Positions 1 through 10,755 of a stretch of 64,000 bases of DNA are shown in pieces. The notes under the pieces were generated by a model. The model had not been told where the DNA came from. It saw only the letters and a program-made list of their open reading frames with translations, and ran no database searches. Each line of letters starts with the position of its first letter. Within the stretch, counting starts at the first letter, position 1. Source of the stretch: Ischnura elegans. Its lineage: Eukaryota > Arthropoda > Insecta > Odonata > Coenagrionidae. The position numbers were made by a program, and so were the translations under genes. The DNA lies in NCBI RefSeq assembly GCF_921293095.1, contig NW_025791669.1:124001-188000 (forward strand), read 5' to 3'.

Positions 1-306
1 AGGCCCATATGTTAAGGACCTTGAGCAGTATTTAAGGTCCTGATAAAAGATTGGTGTAGATCTCTACAGGTCCTAGTTTGATAACAGTGGAAATTGTCAT
101 TGGTCATGTACTGGTTTATGTTTCTCAATGTAAATAGACTTAGAACATAGATATAGACACAAGGTGTGGTCAGAATACTAAGTTTTTTGAAGAGAGAGAG
201 GCAGGGTGCATGATAGGGAGCATTACAAATTAGTCGTATTACACGTTTTTGCGTGTAAAAAATTGAATCACAGTGAGGAGAGGAACCCCAGAACAAGATA
301 CTGTAG
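1..306 (-). mobile_element. LINE relic, C-terminal end of ORF2 (partial at window edge)
   Basis: The minus strand reads the region just after the reverse transcriptase of a Jockey/CR1-type LINE: a FWGSSPH motif, then QKR.IRLI, then a short ILTTPCVYIY block. The same order is seen in the better copy at 51199-51921. The frame is open from about 306 down to 12 and leaves the window on the left. It stops exactly where the repeat at 307 begins, so one interrupted or truncated the other. The LINE clade is not resolved from this piece alone. Confidence 0.75.
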
Positions 307-700
307 CAGGGTTCCCACTCAACCGTGAAAACCTTAAAACCGTGAATAAGCCGTGAATTTAGTCTACCGTGAAAAAACCTGGAAATAGCCGTGAATTTCG
401 TCGTAAAACCTTAGAAATCTCTCAAACTTGATTGTAGAACTACGATAGACAGATTAAAAGAAAAATCGATATTTAGATCATGTTTCAAGTCCGAGTCACG
501 TGCAGATACTGTACACGCATTTATCTGCATGTGTGCACTCGAAGCGCAATTATTAATTGGTCCGTGTGCCATGACAGCACATTCACCTTAAGCCTGAGAT
601 TGGAAGACATTAACCCTGGCAAAGAAATCAGGCACTTCTTCACCTCCCTGCCACCCTGCTCTCTCCATTTTCCTACTCACACCCTTAAGCCTTACCTGAA
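307..700. mobile_element. CAGGGTTCCC-family MITE, truncated copy 1
   Basis: It starts with the terminal motif cagggttcccactc and matches the copies at 53330, 60790 and 62362 for about 390 bp. It then breaks off where a LINE tail (taataataat) begins. The mirrored end with gagtgggaaccctg, present in two other copies, is missing here. It has no coding capacity. The repeated gtgaaaacc/ccgtgaat words near the ends are typical of subterminal transposase-binding repeats. Confidence 0.75.
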
Positions 701-1836
701 TTTTATTAAATAATAATAATAATAATAATTTTTTATTGTTCCTAGAGATCACATGTTCCGGTGACATTGGAAGTCGTCAAAATAAAGTAAATAATTAAAG
801 TAATAGTTACAAATAAATGAAGTGATATAACATTTACAATTTTTACAGATAAAAGAAAAAAAGTTACAATTTTAGTGGTTGATGGGCAAAGATTACTCCG
901 AGCCCAGCATAAAATCCTTTAGGCTATAATAGTTATTTTCCATTAAATATTTCTTCAAAGCATTCTCGAATGGTGTAGGTGGAAGACATTTAATATCATA
1001 CGGTACCCTGTTGTATATTTTTGATAGGGAGAAAAGGGGTCCTTTTTGGCAGAAAGTGCTATGGTAGTCTTTGAGGTGAATGTCATTGGTGGTTCTGGTA
1101 GCGTGATTATGGAGAGAACTATTTTTTGGAAAGTATTCAGGGTTATTCTTGACAAAAGAGGCACAGTTGAGTATGTACAGTGATGGGAATGTTAGTATTT
1201 TCAGATCTTTGTAAAGAGGTAAGCCAGGTGATCGCATAGAAACTCTGGCCATGGCTTTCACTGCACGTTTCTGCATAGAGAAAACTTTGTGGCAGCAGCT
1301 AGCATTACCCCAAAAGATGATGCCATAAGTTAGGTGAGGATATATTTTGGCATAATATATCATCTTCAGAGTATCAATGGTAGTTACTTCAGCCAGCTTT
1401 CTTATAATAAATATGCCAGTGGATAGTTTATTCATTATTTAATCAATATGTGATGACCAGTCAAGGTTGTCAGTGAGGAGAACACCTAATAATTTTGTTG
1501 AATGTGCCCGGGAAATCACGTGAGGACCAACATTTAAGATCATACTTGGGGTACATGGAGACCGGTTGCCATGGAACTGAAGAAAAACTGTTTTGTCAAT
1601 GTTGACTTGAAGGGCGTTATCATGGCACCATTCTGACATGCTGTTGATACTGCTTTGTGTGGTATTAACTAGGTCGCTCCTATTTACCTCACTTGAAATG
1701 ATTGAGGCGTCATCTGCATATAGAATGACATTTTGGAGTTATGAAAGTATACCGGGACTAGCCACGGTGATAACTTTTTACGGAGTCACCCGCAATGCAC
1801 AAATAGTGCGAAAAATCCACAGAGGAAAAATCATTC

Positions 1837-1908
1837 GCCTTGACCGGGATTCGAACCCGGATCCCTCGATTTCCGGCCGAGTGCTTTAGCCAGTTAAGCT
1901 ACCGAGGC
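1837..1908 (-). tRNA. tRNA-like sequence, array unit 1 (anticodon position GGA)
   Basis: The 72 nt fold as a full cloverleaf. The acceptor arm is GCCTCGG/TCAAGGC (6 of 7 pairs), with D stem GCTT/AAGC, anticodon stem CTCGG/TCGAG and T arm CCGGG-TTCGAAT-CCCGG. Box A (TAGCTTAACTGG) and box B (GGTTCGAATCC) match polymerase III promoter consensus. The anticodon loop is CCGGAAA. The base before the anticodon is C rather than the nearly universal T, and a tRNA-Ser long variable arm is absent. It is therefore probably tRNA-derived rather than a working tRNA-Ser. Confidence 0.6.
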
Positions 1909-2160
1909 GTCAATCTCCTCTGTGGAAATTTGTGGACTATACCGGACAAGGTGGTATGGACTGCTGAGCATATGATGCGACTAGCAGTCCAGGTCGTGCG
2001 CATGGCGCCACAGCCGGAGAGCAAAGTCCGAACTTTGAACACTAGAGGTGTTCGCTCTGGACTTATGAAAGTATACCGGGACTAGCCACGGTGATAACTT
2101 TTTACGGAGTCACCCGCAATGCACAAATAGTGCGAAAAATCCACAGAGGAAAAATCATTC

Positions 2161-2232
2161 GCCTTGACCGGGATTCGAACCCGGATCCCTCGATTTCCGG
2201 CCGAGTGCTTTAGCCAGTTAAGCTACCGAGGC
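2161..2232 (-). tRNA. tRNA-like sequence, array unit 2
   Basis: Identical by eye to the 1837-1908 copy, with the same cloverleaf, box A/B and C-GGA loop. Confidence 0.6.
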
Positions 2233-2484
2233 GTCAATCTCCTCTGTGGAAATTTGTGGACTATACCGGACAAGGTGGTATGGACTGCTGAGCATATGAT
2301 GCGACTAGCAGTCCAGGTCGTGCGCATGGCGCCACAGCCGGAGAGCAAAGTCCGAACTTTGAACACTAGAGGTGTTCGCTCTGGACTTATGAAAGTATAC
2401 CGGGACTAGCCACGGTGATAACTTTTTACGGAGTCACCCGCAATGCACAAATAGTGCGAAAAATCCACAGAGGAAAAATCATTC

Positions 2485-2556
2485 GCCTTGACCGGGATTC
2501 GAACCCGGATCCCTCGATTTCCGGCCGAGTGCTTTAGCCAGTTAAGCTACCGAGGC
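2485..2556 (-). tRNA. tRNA-like sequence, array unit 3
   Basis: Identical by eye to the 1837-1908 copy. Confidence 0.6.
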
Positions 2557-2808
2557 GTCAATCTCCTCTGTGGAAATTTGTGGACTATACCGGACAAGGT
2601 GGTATGGACTGCTGAGCATATGATGCGACTAGCAGTCCAGGTCGTGCGCATGGCGCCACAGCCGGAGAGCAAAGTCCGAACTTTGAACACTAGAGGTGTT
2701 CGCTCTGGACTTATGAAAGTATACCGGGACTAGCCACGGTGATAACTTTTTACGGAGTCACCCGCAATGCACAAATAGTGCGAAAAATCCACAGAGGAAA
2801 AATCATTC

Positions 2809-2880
2809 GCCTTGACCGGGATTCGAACCCGGATCCCTCGATTTCCGGCCGAGTGCTTTAGCCAGTTAAGCTACCGAGGC
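2809..2880 (-). tRNA. tRNA-like sequence, array unit 4
   Basis: Identical by eye to the 1837-1908 copy. Confidence 0.6.
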
Positions 2881-3132
2881 GTCAATCTCCTCTGTGGAAA
2901 TTTGTGGACTATACCGGACAAGGTGGTATGGACTGCTGAGCATATGATGCGACTAGCAGTCCAGGTCGTGCGCATGGCGCCACAGCCGGAGAGCAAAGTC
3001 CGAACTTTGAACACTAGAGGTGTTCGCTCTGGACTTATGAAAGTATACCGGGACTAGCCACGGTGATAACTTTTTACGGAGTCACCCGCAATGCACAAAT
3101 AGTGCGAAAAATCCACAGAGGAAAAATCATTC

Positions 3133-3204
3133 GCCTTGACCGGGATTCGAACCCGGATCCCTCGATTTCCGGCCGAGTGCTTTAGCCAGTTAAGCTACCG
3201 AGGC
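3133..3204 (-). tRNA. tRNA-like sequence, array unit 5 (in the truncated unit)
   Basis: Identical by eye to the 1837-1908 copy. The unit itself is cut about 50 bp further on, at the inversion junction. Confidence 0.6.
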
Positions 3205-3485
3205 GTCAATCTCCTCTGTGGAAATTTGTGGACTATACCGGACAAGGTGGTATTATTTTCGCACTATTTGTGCATTGCGGGTGACTCCGTAAAAAGTTAT
3301 CACCGTGGCTAGTCCCGGTATACTTTCATAAGTCCAGAGCGAACACCTCTAGTGTTCAAAGTTCGGACTTTGCTCTCCGGCTGTGGCGCCATGCGCACGA
3401 CCTGGACTGCTAGTCGCATCATATGCTCAGCAGTCCATACCACCTTGTCCGGTATAGTCCACAAATTTCCACAGAGGAGATTGAC

Positions 3486-3557
3486 GCCTCGGTAGCTTAA
3501 CTGGCTAAAGCACTCGGCCGGAAATCGAGGGATCCGGGTTCGAATCCCGGTCAAGGC
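3486..3557 (+). tRNA. tRNA-like sequence, inverted array unit
   Basis: Same 72 nt as the other copies but on the plus strand, inside the single inverted unit. Downstream, the T run is one base longer (tgattttttcc) than in the direct units. Confidence 0.6.
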
Positions 3558-3982
3558 GAATGATTTTTTCCTCTGTGGATTTTTCGCACATTTTGGAGGA
3601 GGGGTTTGTCTGGCAAGTCATTAATGAAAATTAGGAATAGCAATGGCCCTAGTATAGAACCCTGTGGTACTCCTGCTTTCACAGTAAGGGGATTTGGCTT
3701 AACTACTGTAATGCTTTTTGCTGTTCTGGAGGTATATTTGACAAATTGCTGACGGTCAGTTAGGTATGATGACAACCAGGAGAGAGCTTTCCCCAAGATG
3801 CCCACTGACTGCAGTTTAGAGAGGAGAATTTCATGATTAATTCGATCAAAGGCTTTGCTTAGATCAAAGAAAACACCAGCTGCTAATTTGCGTTCCTGAA
3901 AAGCTGTGCATAGTTGGTTTAATAACTGAAAGATGGTTGTACTTGTGGATTTGGATTTGAAACTCAGCATGAATGCTGATAA

Positions 3983-4395
3983 ATAATAACAATAATAAAA
4001 TTTATTGTTCCGCTGGTCATGTGACATAGAACTCGTCAAATTGGAAACATGCATATTGTATACAATACTAATACAATGTACAAATTTACAATATATGCAA
4101 TACACAAAAAATCAATAAGAGAATATCTTCCAGGTATTCAGTCAAGTTGTAATACCGTTTGTTATAAAGAATTTTACATAATCTGCTTTTGAAAATGGCC
4201 AGAGAAGAGACAGACTTTAAAGAACTTATTGCATATTTGGGAAGCTGGGTGGAAAGGACCTCGCCTAAAATAATCTAAATTGTGCCCAAATGCATGTATA
4301 TTGCCTCTACCACGTGTATTGTATGAATGGTAGTCACTGTTTGGTGGGGATAGAGAAGGATTGTTTTTAACCAACATAGAGCATTGCAGAATATA
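3983..4395 (-). mobile_element. LINE 3' part, continued at 9467-9578
   Basis: The (ATT)n-type tail is at about 3983-4010, followed on the minus strand by the ORF2 C-terminal tail (VKNNPSL, YHSYNTRGRGN, FRRGPFHPASQI). The frame continues across the 5-kb insert into 9467-9578, where LTLPCIY abuts ILQCSML. The element is a 5'-truncated relic that served as the insertion site for the GC-hairpin elements. Confidence 0.75.
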
Positions 4396-6630
4396 TACTC
4401 GCACGCTCCGCGCGCTCGTTAAGGGTCTCCGCCCCTTAAAACCCCGGTTCCGGCTTCGCCGTCTACATTTGTGGTCGTTCGGAGACTTTTGAAGTTCGAA
4501 TAATCTCAACACGGCTAGGGGCCGGCTTCGCCGGCCAGGGGGTAGGGAGGTGCCCCACTCATTCCTCGGAACGGCTTCGCCGTTCCTCGCTGAAGGGCGG
4601 CTTCGCCGCCTGGGGGTTTAGTGTGCCAGAGGGCGAGGGCATTTCGAAACTGTTTCACGGTCATTCGTTTAAGGGGCGGCTTCGCCGCCCAGAGGTGGGG
4701 GGAGTCCACAGCGGTTGCGCCGCTTGAACATCGGGGCGGCTACGCCGCCCGGGGGTTGCTGAAGCTCCCCCTCGCCTACGCCAGTTCCTCGTTGTGGCGC
4801 GGCTTCGCCGCCTTGGGGTTGAGGAGCCCCCCCGCGGCTGCTCCGCCTACCCCTTATAAATGGTCTTCCCCACCGAGAGGGGTGCCCAGGGGGATTCGGG
4901 GATTTTAATGTGTTATGCATGCGGTGACCAAAAGTGCACAGTGATCATGTAGCGATGATTGTAAAAGGTAGTGCAATGCGGATTAATAGTGGCGACAAGT
5001 ACCCATAAAATAAGACTTAATGGCAAGTTTTTCATTTTTTTTTCGGGGGGTTCCTACGGAATACCGGGGGTTTTATACTTGTGTTAAACCAGTGGTCACT
5101 AAAAGTTCTCATAAATTCCGTGCCGATAAGTCCTAGGGGACCGGAAGAGTGGTCTTACGATTCTTTTCCCTGGAGAGGCTATTTATTAGAAATTTTTTGG
5201 GAGGTTTCACGGGGTTATCGGGGGTTTTAATAAGTGGTAGGGGCACCGGTTAAATTGTGTCGAAAACTATTCGGAAAGGCGAGTTTAAATTTGTTTTATT
5301 TTTTTTTCGGCGATGTTCCAGGAGGTAATCGGGGGTGTTCTGGTATTTTTTCCCGTATGGTTTACGGCTGCTCGCCCTCACCAAATATTCCGGATCTTGA
5401 GCTCAGAGGGGACGGGTAGTGCGGCGTAATGTTTGCGAGTAGTTCCCAAATAGGAGACTAAATGACACATTTTACATTTGGGGGGGATTTCACAGGGATA
5501 CCGGGGGTTTAAATGTGTGAACTCCTGGCGGTCACCATCCATTCACATAAATTTCGGGGGGATGAGTCGTTGGGGGCGGTGGAATAGTCACGAAAAGTAC
5601 CGAAAAAGTAGACTTATTTGAAAATTTTTTTTGGGGGGGGGTTTACCGGGGGTTTATAGGTTTTTACTGCCAGCGGTCATCAATCGTCCACATCAATTCC
5701 GTAGCGATGAATGGTAAGGATTGGAAAAGCGGCGGAATTGTGACGAAAGGTACCCGACAAGGCTACTTATATTCTAATTTTAATTTTTTAGGGGGTTTTG
5801 GGGGGTTAAAAGATGACGGTACTATATGGTCACATTCATTTACTGTCATGTCTAAAAGAATTGTGCCCTATGACATCCATATTTCGAAAGTAATACAATA
5901 AAAAGCAAACCAGTCCCTGAAAAATGTTAGCAGTGCCCGCTATTTTTATTTTTTCGCGGTTAAATCCATTAAACTATTATTAAAATGTTTATGTTTTCTG
6001 AAAGACAATGCATAGCTGTATGTAACTACAAAGTTTGAAAGAAATCGGTTGAGTTAAAATTGACAAAACCTTGTGTTAATCCTTTGAAAATCGTAATTTT
6101 CGGTGATTTTCGGAATATTTTAATTTTATTCTCAGTAACCAAGGACGATGAAAGAAAAACGTTACCAACATTTCGTAGACTATGTTATGAGCATATATAA
6201 TAATCATTTTCAATATCCTACACCTGTAATTACGACTAGGGGAGCGGAAGTTATGAAATATTTTTCGAAAACCCAATTTTTGGACACCATTTTGGCAGCA
6301 AATTTCTTAAAAAGAAACTTATAACATAAATTAATTACGTTACTACATTTACCAGCTTTCAAAAAATGCATTAACGATCCGTGTGGCATGCACGGTTCGC
6401 GCGCAGGGAAATAAAAACCGGAAGACGGTCACTGGAAAAAGCGCGATTTCGGCCATTTTGTCGTTCTAGCGACGACACGTGGCGGAAACTTCCGGTTTTC
6501 GGATTTTTCCTCCGAATCATTTCCGGTTCCCCGCACGCGTGCCAAATTTCAGCTCTCCAGCACTTCTAGAAGTGGTCGGGAATTTGTATCCATCAGTGAG
6601 TCAGTCACCACGAGGGCTGTATATAGGTAG
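4396..6630. mobile_element. GC-hairpin-rich non-coding element, copy A
   Basis: It starts with tactcgcacgctccgcg and a short hairpin-like run (ttaagggtctccgcccctta). Next come about ten palindromes of the ggcggcttcgccgcc type (4510-4860). Diverged modules of roughly 150-240 bp follow, each with a T run, a G run (ggggggtt...cgggggtttt) and a ggtcacc/gcgatga word (4900-5800). The tail ends aagtggtcgggaatttgtat ... gtgagtcagtc ... ggctgtatata (about 6571-6626). Copy B has the same order. No frame here looks like a real protein. I do not recognise the family. Confidence 0.6.
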
Positions 6631-9466
6631 GACTCGCCGCGCTGCGCGCTCGTTAGGGGGCTACGCCCCCTAAAACCCCCCCGCATCCGGCTTCGCCGGC
6701 TGCCCCCACCGGACGGCTTCGCCGTCCCACCCGCGGCTCCTCGGAACTGCTTCGCCGTTCCTCGCCCGGGGTCGGCTTAGCCGCCCAGATATCGAGGTAG
6801 CCCTGTGACGGAGACCCGCTAGTGCCTCGGAATGGCTCCGCCGTTCATCGTGGAAGGGCGGCTTTGCCGCCCAAGGGTTGCCCGAGTCCCCCCGAGGCGT
6901 CGACTCCTGGGAACGGCATCGCCCTTAACGTGATGGGGCGGCTTCGCCGCCCGAGGTTTACTGTGTCCCCCCGAGCCGTCGACTCCTCCTAACGGCTTCG
7001 CCGTTCCTCGTCTGTGGGCGGCTTCGCCGCCCATGGGTTATCCGAGTCCCCCCGAGGCGTCGACTCCTGGGAACGGCATCGCCCTTCCTTGTGATGGGGC
7101 GGCTTCGCCGCCCGAGGTTTACTGTGTCCCCCCGAGCCGTCGACTCCTCGGAACGGCTTCGCCGTTCCTCGTGTATGGGCGGCTTCGCCGCCCAAGGGTT
7201 ATCGGCGTCCTCCCCCCTTAAGCCTCCTCGTGATGGGGCGGCTTCGCCGCCCAAGGTTGACATGTGTCCCCCCGGGAAGTCGACTCCTCTTTACTTTACT
7301 CTGTTTCCCCCCGAGCCATCGACTCCTCGGAACGGCTTCGCCGTTCCTCGCCTGTGGGCGGCTTCGCCGCCCAAGGGTTATCGGCGCCCTCCCCCCGTAA
7401 GCTTCCTCGTGATGGGGCGGCTTCGCCGCCCAAGGCTTACCAGTGTCCCCCCGAGACGTCGACTCCTCGGAACGGCTTCGCCGTTCCTCGACTGTGGGCG
7501 GCTTTGCCGCCCAAGGGGTATCGGCGCCCTCCCCCCTCGTAAGACACCCATTTGGCTGCTCCACGTGTTGGAGCGGCATTGCCGCCCGAGGGTTCTCGGA
7601 GGTTTTCCGCGCCTCTGACTCCTCGGAATGGTTCCGTCGTTCCTGGGGCGGGGGCAGCATCGCCGCCAAGGTTTTCACTCCTCACAGAGCAATGCGTACT
7701 ACCAGCTATCCCCCATCGTTTACAAAGGCTACCGGGGGATAATGTGGCAGAATGTAGGCGCATGCTAGCCGTGATTGTGGCATTTTAGCTTATGACGATG
7801 TTTTGAAGGTGGTCCGGGGGGTTTACAGGGTTTTTTTATGAGTGTAGTGACAACGGTCACAATCATCCAAAAAAATTCCTTAGCGATGAGTCATAGGAGA
7901 AGGGAATTACTGGTAGAATATGCGAAAACACCGAAGAACATGCTATTTACAGAAAAAAAATATTTTTTTTCCCCGGTCTTATAGGAAGCCACGTGAAATT
8001 TCGAGGGGTTTTCTTGCATAAAAGGTCTTTGTTTACCTACAATAAAAATTCCAGCGATCTAGCTTTAGGGGAACAATGAATTTTCCCGTATTACTCACAT
8101 TTATATTACCAATTCTGTGTTCTCCACATAGCGGTGCATAGGCGCTGTAATAAGGCATAACTCGTGTGAATTTAGTAGCCGTACCTTATGGGGAAGTGGT
8201 TTAAAAAAATCGCTTTTAGGTGTCCTTGTCCTGGAAGCCATTTTATACCTCTACTATTTTGTTAAGAAATGTACATTTAAAAATTTGAAGTTTTATTGCG
8301 GGTGTGTAATTGGGGCAGGATAATTGAACATGATGGGTAAATATAGCCGACACAATTCCCATTCGGAATCAATAAAAACGATACAACTGGGATGAATGGT
8401 ACACGAAATATACGACTTATTAAGTAATTTTTATTTTTTTGGGGGGGGCACAGGGGGTTTTCGGGGGACCTAAAGTGCTTGTTCCGTATAACGCGGCATC
8501 GTTTACCTTGGATAAAAATTTCGGCTCTGTAGCTTTAGTGTAAGCATGCTTTTTCGACGGTGTCACCCCTTAAAATTAAATATTCTGCGTTCTCCTGGTA
8601 GCGGCGCGTAGGGGCACGAGAAAGACGTCAATCACCTGAATTTGGTGTCCGTACCACGTCGGGAAGTGGTAAAAAAAAATTCGGAAAAATTTAAAATCGT
8701 GTGTTGAGGGAATGCAAACTTCACGGCGGATGTGTTGTAAGTTACCAAACGTTGTAGGAGTCGCAATTTCAATGGAAATACATATTCGTTAATAACTCGA
8801 AATTCTTTCGTCCTTTGGATACATGAAGATAGCCGAAAAATTGAATAAAAAATCTATTATCTTGCATTTAAGTGAATTTGTCCTACGATTATTGCAAATT
8901 GGTGAAAAAAATTCCGAAATTCGGCCCATAAGAAAAGCAATGAAAATTTGAAAAAGTTAAAAAAAATACTTTAAATCAAAATATTGCAAAGTAAACGACA
9001 CTAAAAAATCAACCGAAAAATCTAGTATCTCATACGTTAAGGACTTATTCCTACAACGATTTAAAGTTGGTTTAAAAAAAATCCAAAGATAGGCCCATAA
9101 GAAAAGCATTGGAAATTTAAAAAAATTATAAAAAATACTTACAATCAAAATATGGCAAAATGTTTCGCATCAAAAAATCGGCCAAAAAATCTTGTTTCCG
9201 TCAGTGAAATTTCATGTTCCCGTGACATTTTAAAGTAGGCAAATAATGGAATATGTTTTAATCCCATAAGGCTCCAATGTTAATTCGGATCGATATATCT
9301 CGAAAACTGATCGACTTTTTCGAGTTTTCGGACTTTTCCTCCCGATGAATATTTTTTCTCCTCCCACGGTGAAAATGTCGTCTTCCCAGGACGTCCGGAA
9401 GTGGTCGGGAATTTGTATACGTGAATGAGTGAGTGAGCTATCTGTCACACATCGGGTTGTATATAT
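6631..9466. mobile_element. GC-hairpin-rich non-coding element, copy B
   Basis: It begins gactcgccgcgctgcgcgc and a gggggctacgccccc hairpin right after the end of copy A, and closes with aagtggtcgggaatttgtat and a gtgagtgagtgag run near 9400-9435. The hairpin block (about 6690-7660) is longer than in copy A. It holds an internal tandem repeat in which gaacggcttcgccgttc alternates with gggcggcttcgccgccc, separated by ccccccgag.cgtcgactcc. The rest (7800-9400) is AT-rich with G-run modules. Open frames in the hairpin block are low-complexity by-products on both strands. Confidence 0.6.
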
Positions 9467-9578
9467 TATAGATACAAGGGAGTGTAAGAGTGCCAAGAGC
9501 TTCAAATATTTGCCTACCTGGAGTCCTAACGGACACACCTAAAATGACTTTGATAGCTTGTTTTTGTAATGAGAAAGC
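9467..9578 (-). mobile_element. LINE fragment, continuation of 3983-4395
   Basis: The minus strand reads FSLQKQAIKVILG, then PGRQIFEALGTLTLPCI, the stretch expected just upstream of the piece at 4395. The tetramer tata at 9467-9470 repeats the one at 4392-4395, which marks the insert between them. Confidence 0.75.
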
Positions 9579-9584
9579 TTCAGC

Positions 9585-10200
9585 AGCTGCTGTGGTGCAA
9601 CCACATTGTCTTCTCAAGATGTCCGAAAGCTGGCGAAGACCAACAACTGTACTTTGACAACAAAAGAATTCTGAAATGCCAAACTATGAAGCATCTAGGC
9701 GTTATTGTAGACAAGCATCTTACTTGGGCATGCCATATCTGATCATCAATTGAAAAATCGCAGGGAATCAACGCCACATTATTTCCATTAATGAAATCAG
9801 CGTCTCCTCTGGCTCTGAAAACAAAGTTACTGCTCTACAATTCTTCAATAAAACCACTCCTTACGTACGCCTTGCCTGTATGGCTGCATGTTCCTGCTAC
9901 CCACCTCAAACAAATCAATCTTGCAAAAGCAAAATAGAAAGATTTGAGGTGCTCCATGGTTTAAGAGCAATCGACAAATCCGAAACGACCTGAAACTCAC
10001 ACCAATTCTAATTTCCCTTAAGGCCACATCAGCAAAATTTCATCATTCTTTTTCAAAAACCAATAATGAATTATTAAAGAATCTGTGGGACTACACAATT
10101 CCTAATAATCCTAAGCACAGAACTCCTAAAGGTGCCTTAATCCCTTCCCATATCCCTTTCCCCTCCTATTCCCTGCAATGCCATGACTGAAATCTGAAGA
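9585..10200 (+). mobile_element. Jockey/I-type LINE relic, end of RT
   Basis: The plus strand contains KHLGVIVDKHLTWACHI, then PLLTYALPVWLHV, the usual order after the RT palm of Jockey/I-type LINEs. The frame is broken by at least three stops. The 3' part (to about 10200) decays into unrecognisable sequence, and no clear poly(A) is visible. Confidence 0.65.
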
Positions 10201-10382
10201 AAAGAAGGAAGCATAATATATGAATTAACCCAGTTCCAGAATCTCCATGAAGACAGCTGATTGGCTGGGAGCTCGGAACTAAAGGTACATATAAAGAAAA
10301 CTCTGCTTGGCTGGGGATAGACATCAACCTCATGCCTTATATAGTGGATTTATGCCTACGAGGAAGTGATCATTCTGTGAAT

Positions 10383-10755
10383 GACAATAATAATAATAAT
10401 TTATTCTCCGCAGACCATACAAATGTAGATATCAGATTCGTCAGTATATAAAGTACAACATAATTATTTAAATACAAAGTACAAATGCATCACAGTATAC
10501 ATGGGTCATAAAGAAAATGATTCAATTTAACATTGTTTGTGATCATCACTAAAGAATTCCTTTACAGTATAATAACATTTCATTATCAGATACTCTTTTA
10601 AGAGTTTTTAAAATACTTTTGTCGATTTTGTACACTTCACACTGTCAGGTAGTAAGTTATAGATTTTAGTACCCATAACCATAGGATTATTTGAAGATAT
10701 CTTCTTTTTGTATGAATATATATGATATCTTCTTTTTATTTTAAGATATCTCCTT
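10383..10755 (-). mobile_element. LINE 3' end with (ATT)n tail
   Basis: The tail aataataataataattt lies at about 10384-10402. Upstream on the minus strand there is a short C-terminal piece (NPMVMGTKIYNLLPDSV) equivalent to GLRIYNKLPAHL in the copy at 51199-51921. A small local duplication (gatatcttctttttattttaagatatc) sits at the 5' break. Confidence 0.6.

Larger units (their letters stand above)
1728..3598. repeat. Tandem array of a 324-bp unit with tRNA-like core, flanked by 11-bp target duplication
   Basis: Units begin at 1739, 2063, 2387, 2711 and 3035, each starting ttatgaaagtatacc. The spacing is exactly 324 bp and the units look identical by eye. The fifth is cut at about 3253 and is followed by one full unit in inverted orientation (about 3255-3587). 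The array is flanked by acattttggag at 1728-1738 and again at 3588-3598, an 11-bp duplication of the host LINE. Each unit contains a 72-nt tRNA-like sequence between the inverted repeats ccacagagga and tcctctgtgg. An 81-residue frame recurs in each unit but is a by-product of the repeat. Known families that resemble this are tandem SINEs and tRNA-containing satellites. I cannot assign it to a named one. Confidence 0.85.
705..3982 (-). mobile_element. LINE (ORF2 RT region and 3' tail), interrupted by the tRNA-like array
   Basis: The minus strand carries much of a LINE ORF2. Fingers/palm lie at about 3600-3970 (FFDLSKAFD, GVPQGSILGPLLF). The catalytic YADD motif is at about 1700-1722, with the C-terminal end from 1640 down to 893. 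The 3' end is an (ATT)n-type tail at about 707-730. The reading frame runs from ...PLLQN at 3598 directly into VILYADD at 1738 when the 1.85-kb insert is ignored, so the two parts were one element. A stop splits the C-terminal part near 1436-1441. The 5' half (endonuclease, ORF1) is absent, as is usual for 5'-truncated LINE copies. It is a relic, with no sign of host use. Confidence 0.85.

Noticed and set aside
1840-3554. Recurring 81-residue frame in each array unit
   Set aside because: It overlaps the tRNA-like core and repeats only because the DNA unit repeats. No start context or protein-like composition.
1837-3557. Six genuine tRNA-Ser(GGA) genes
   Set aside because: There is no long variable arm and the base before the anticodon is C. 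More likely tRNA-derived repeat.
6690-7660. CRISPR array or bacterial contamination
   Set aside because: Spacers are themselves repeated, and the block lies within a LINE whose frame continues on both sides.
4500-7790. Arg/Gly/Pro-rich proteins on both strands
   Set aside because: By-products of palindromic GC repeats; frames overlap each other on both strands.
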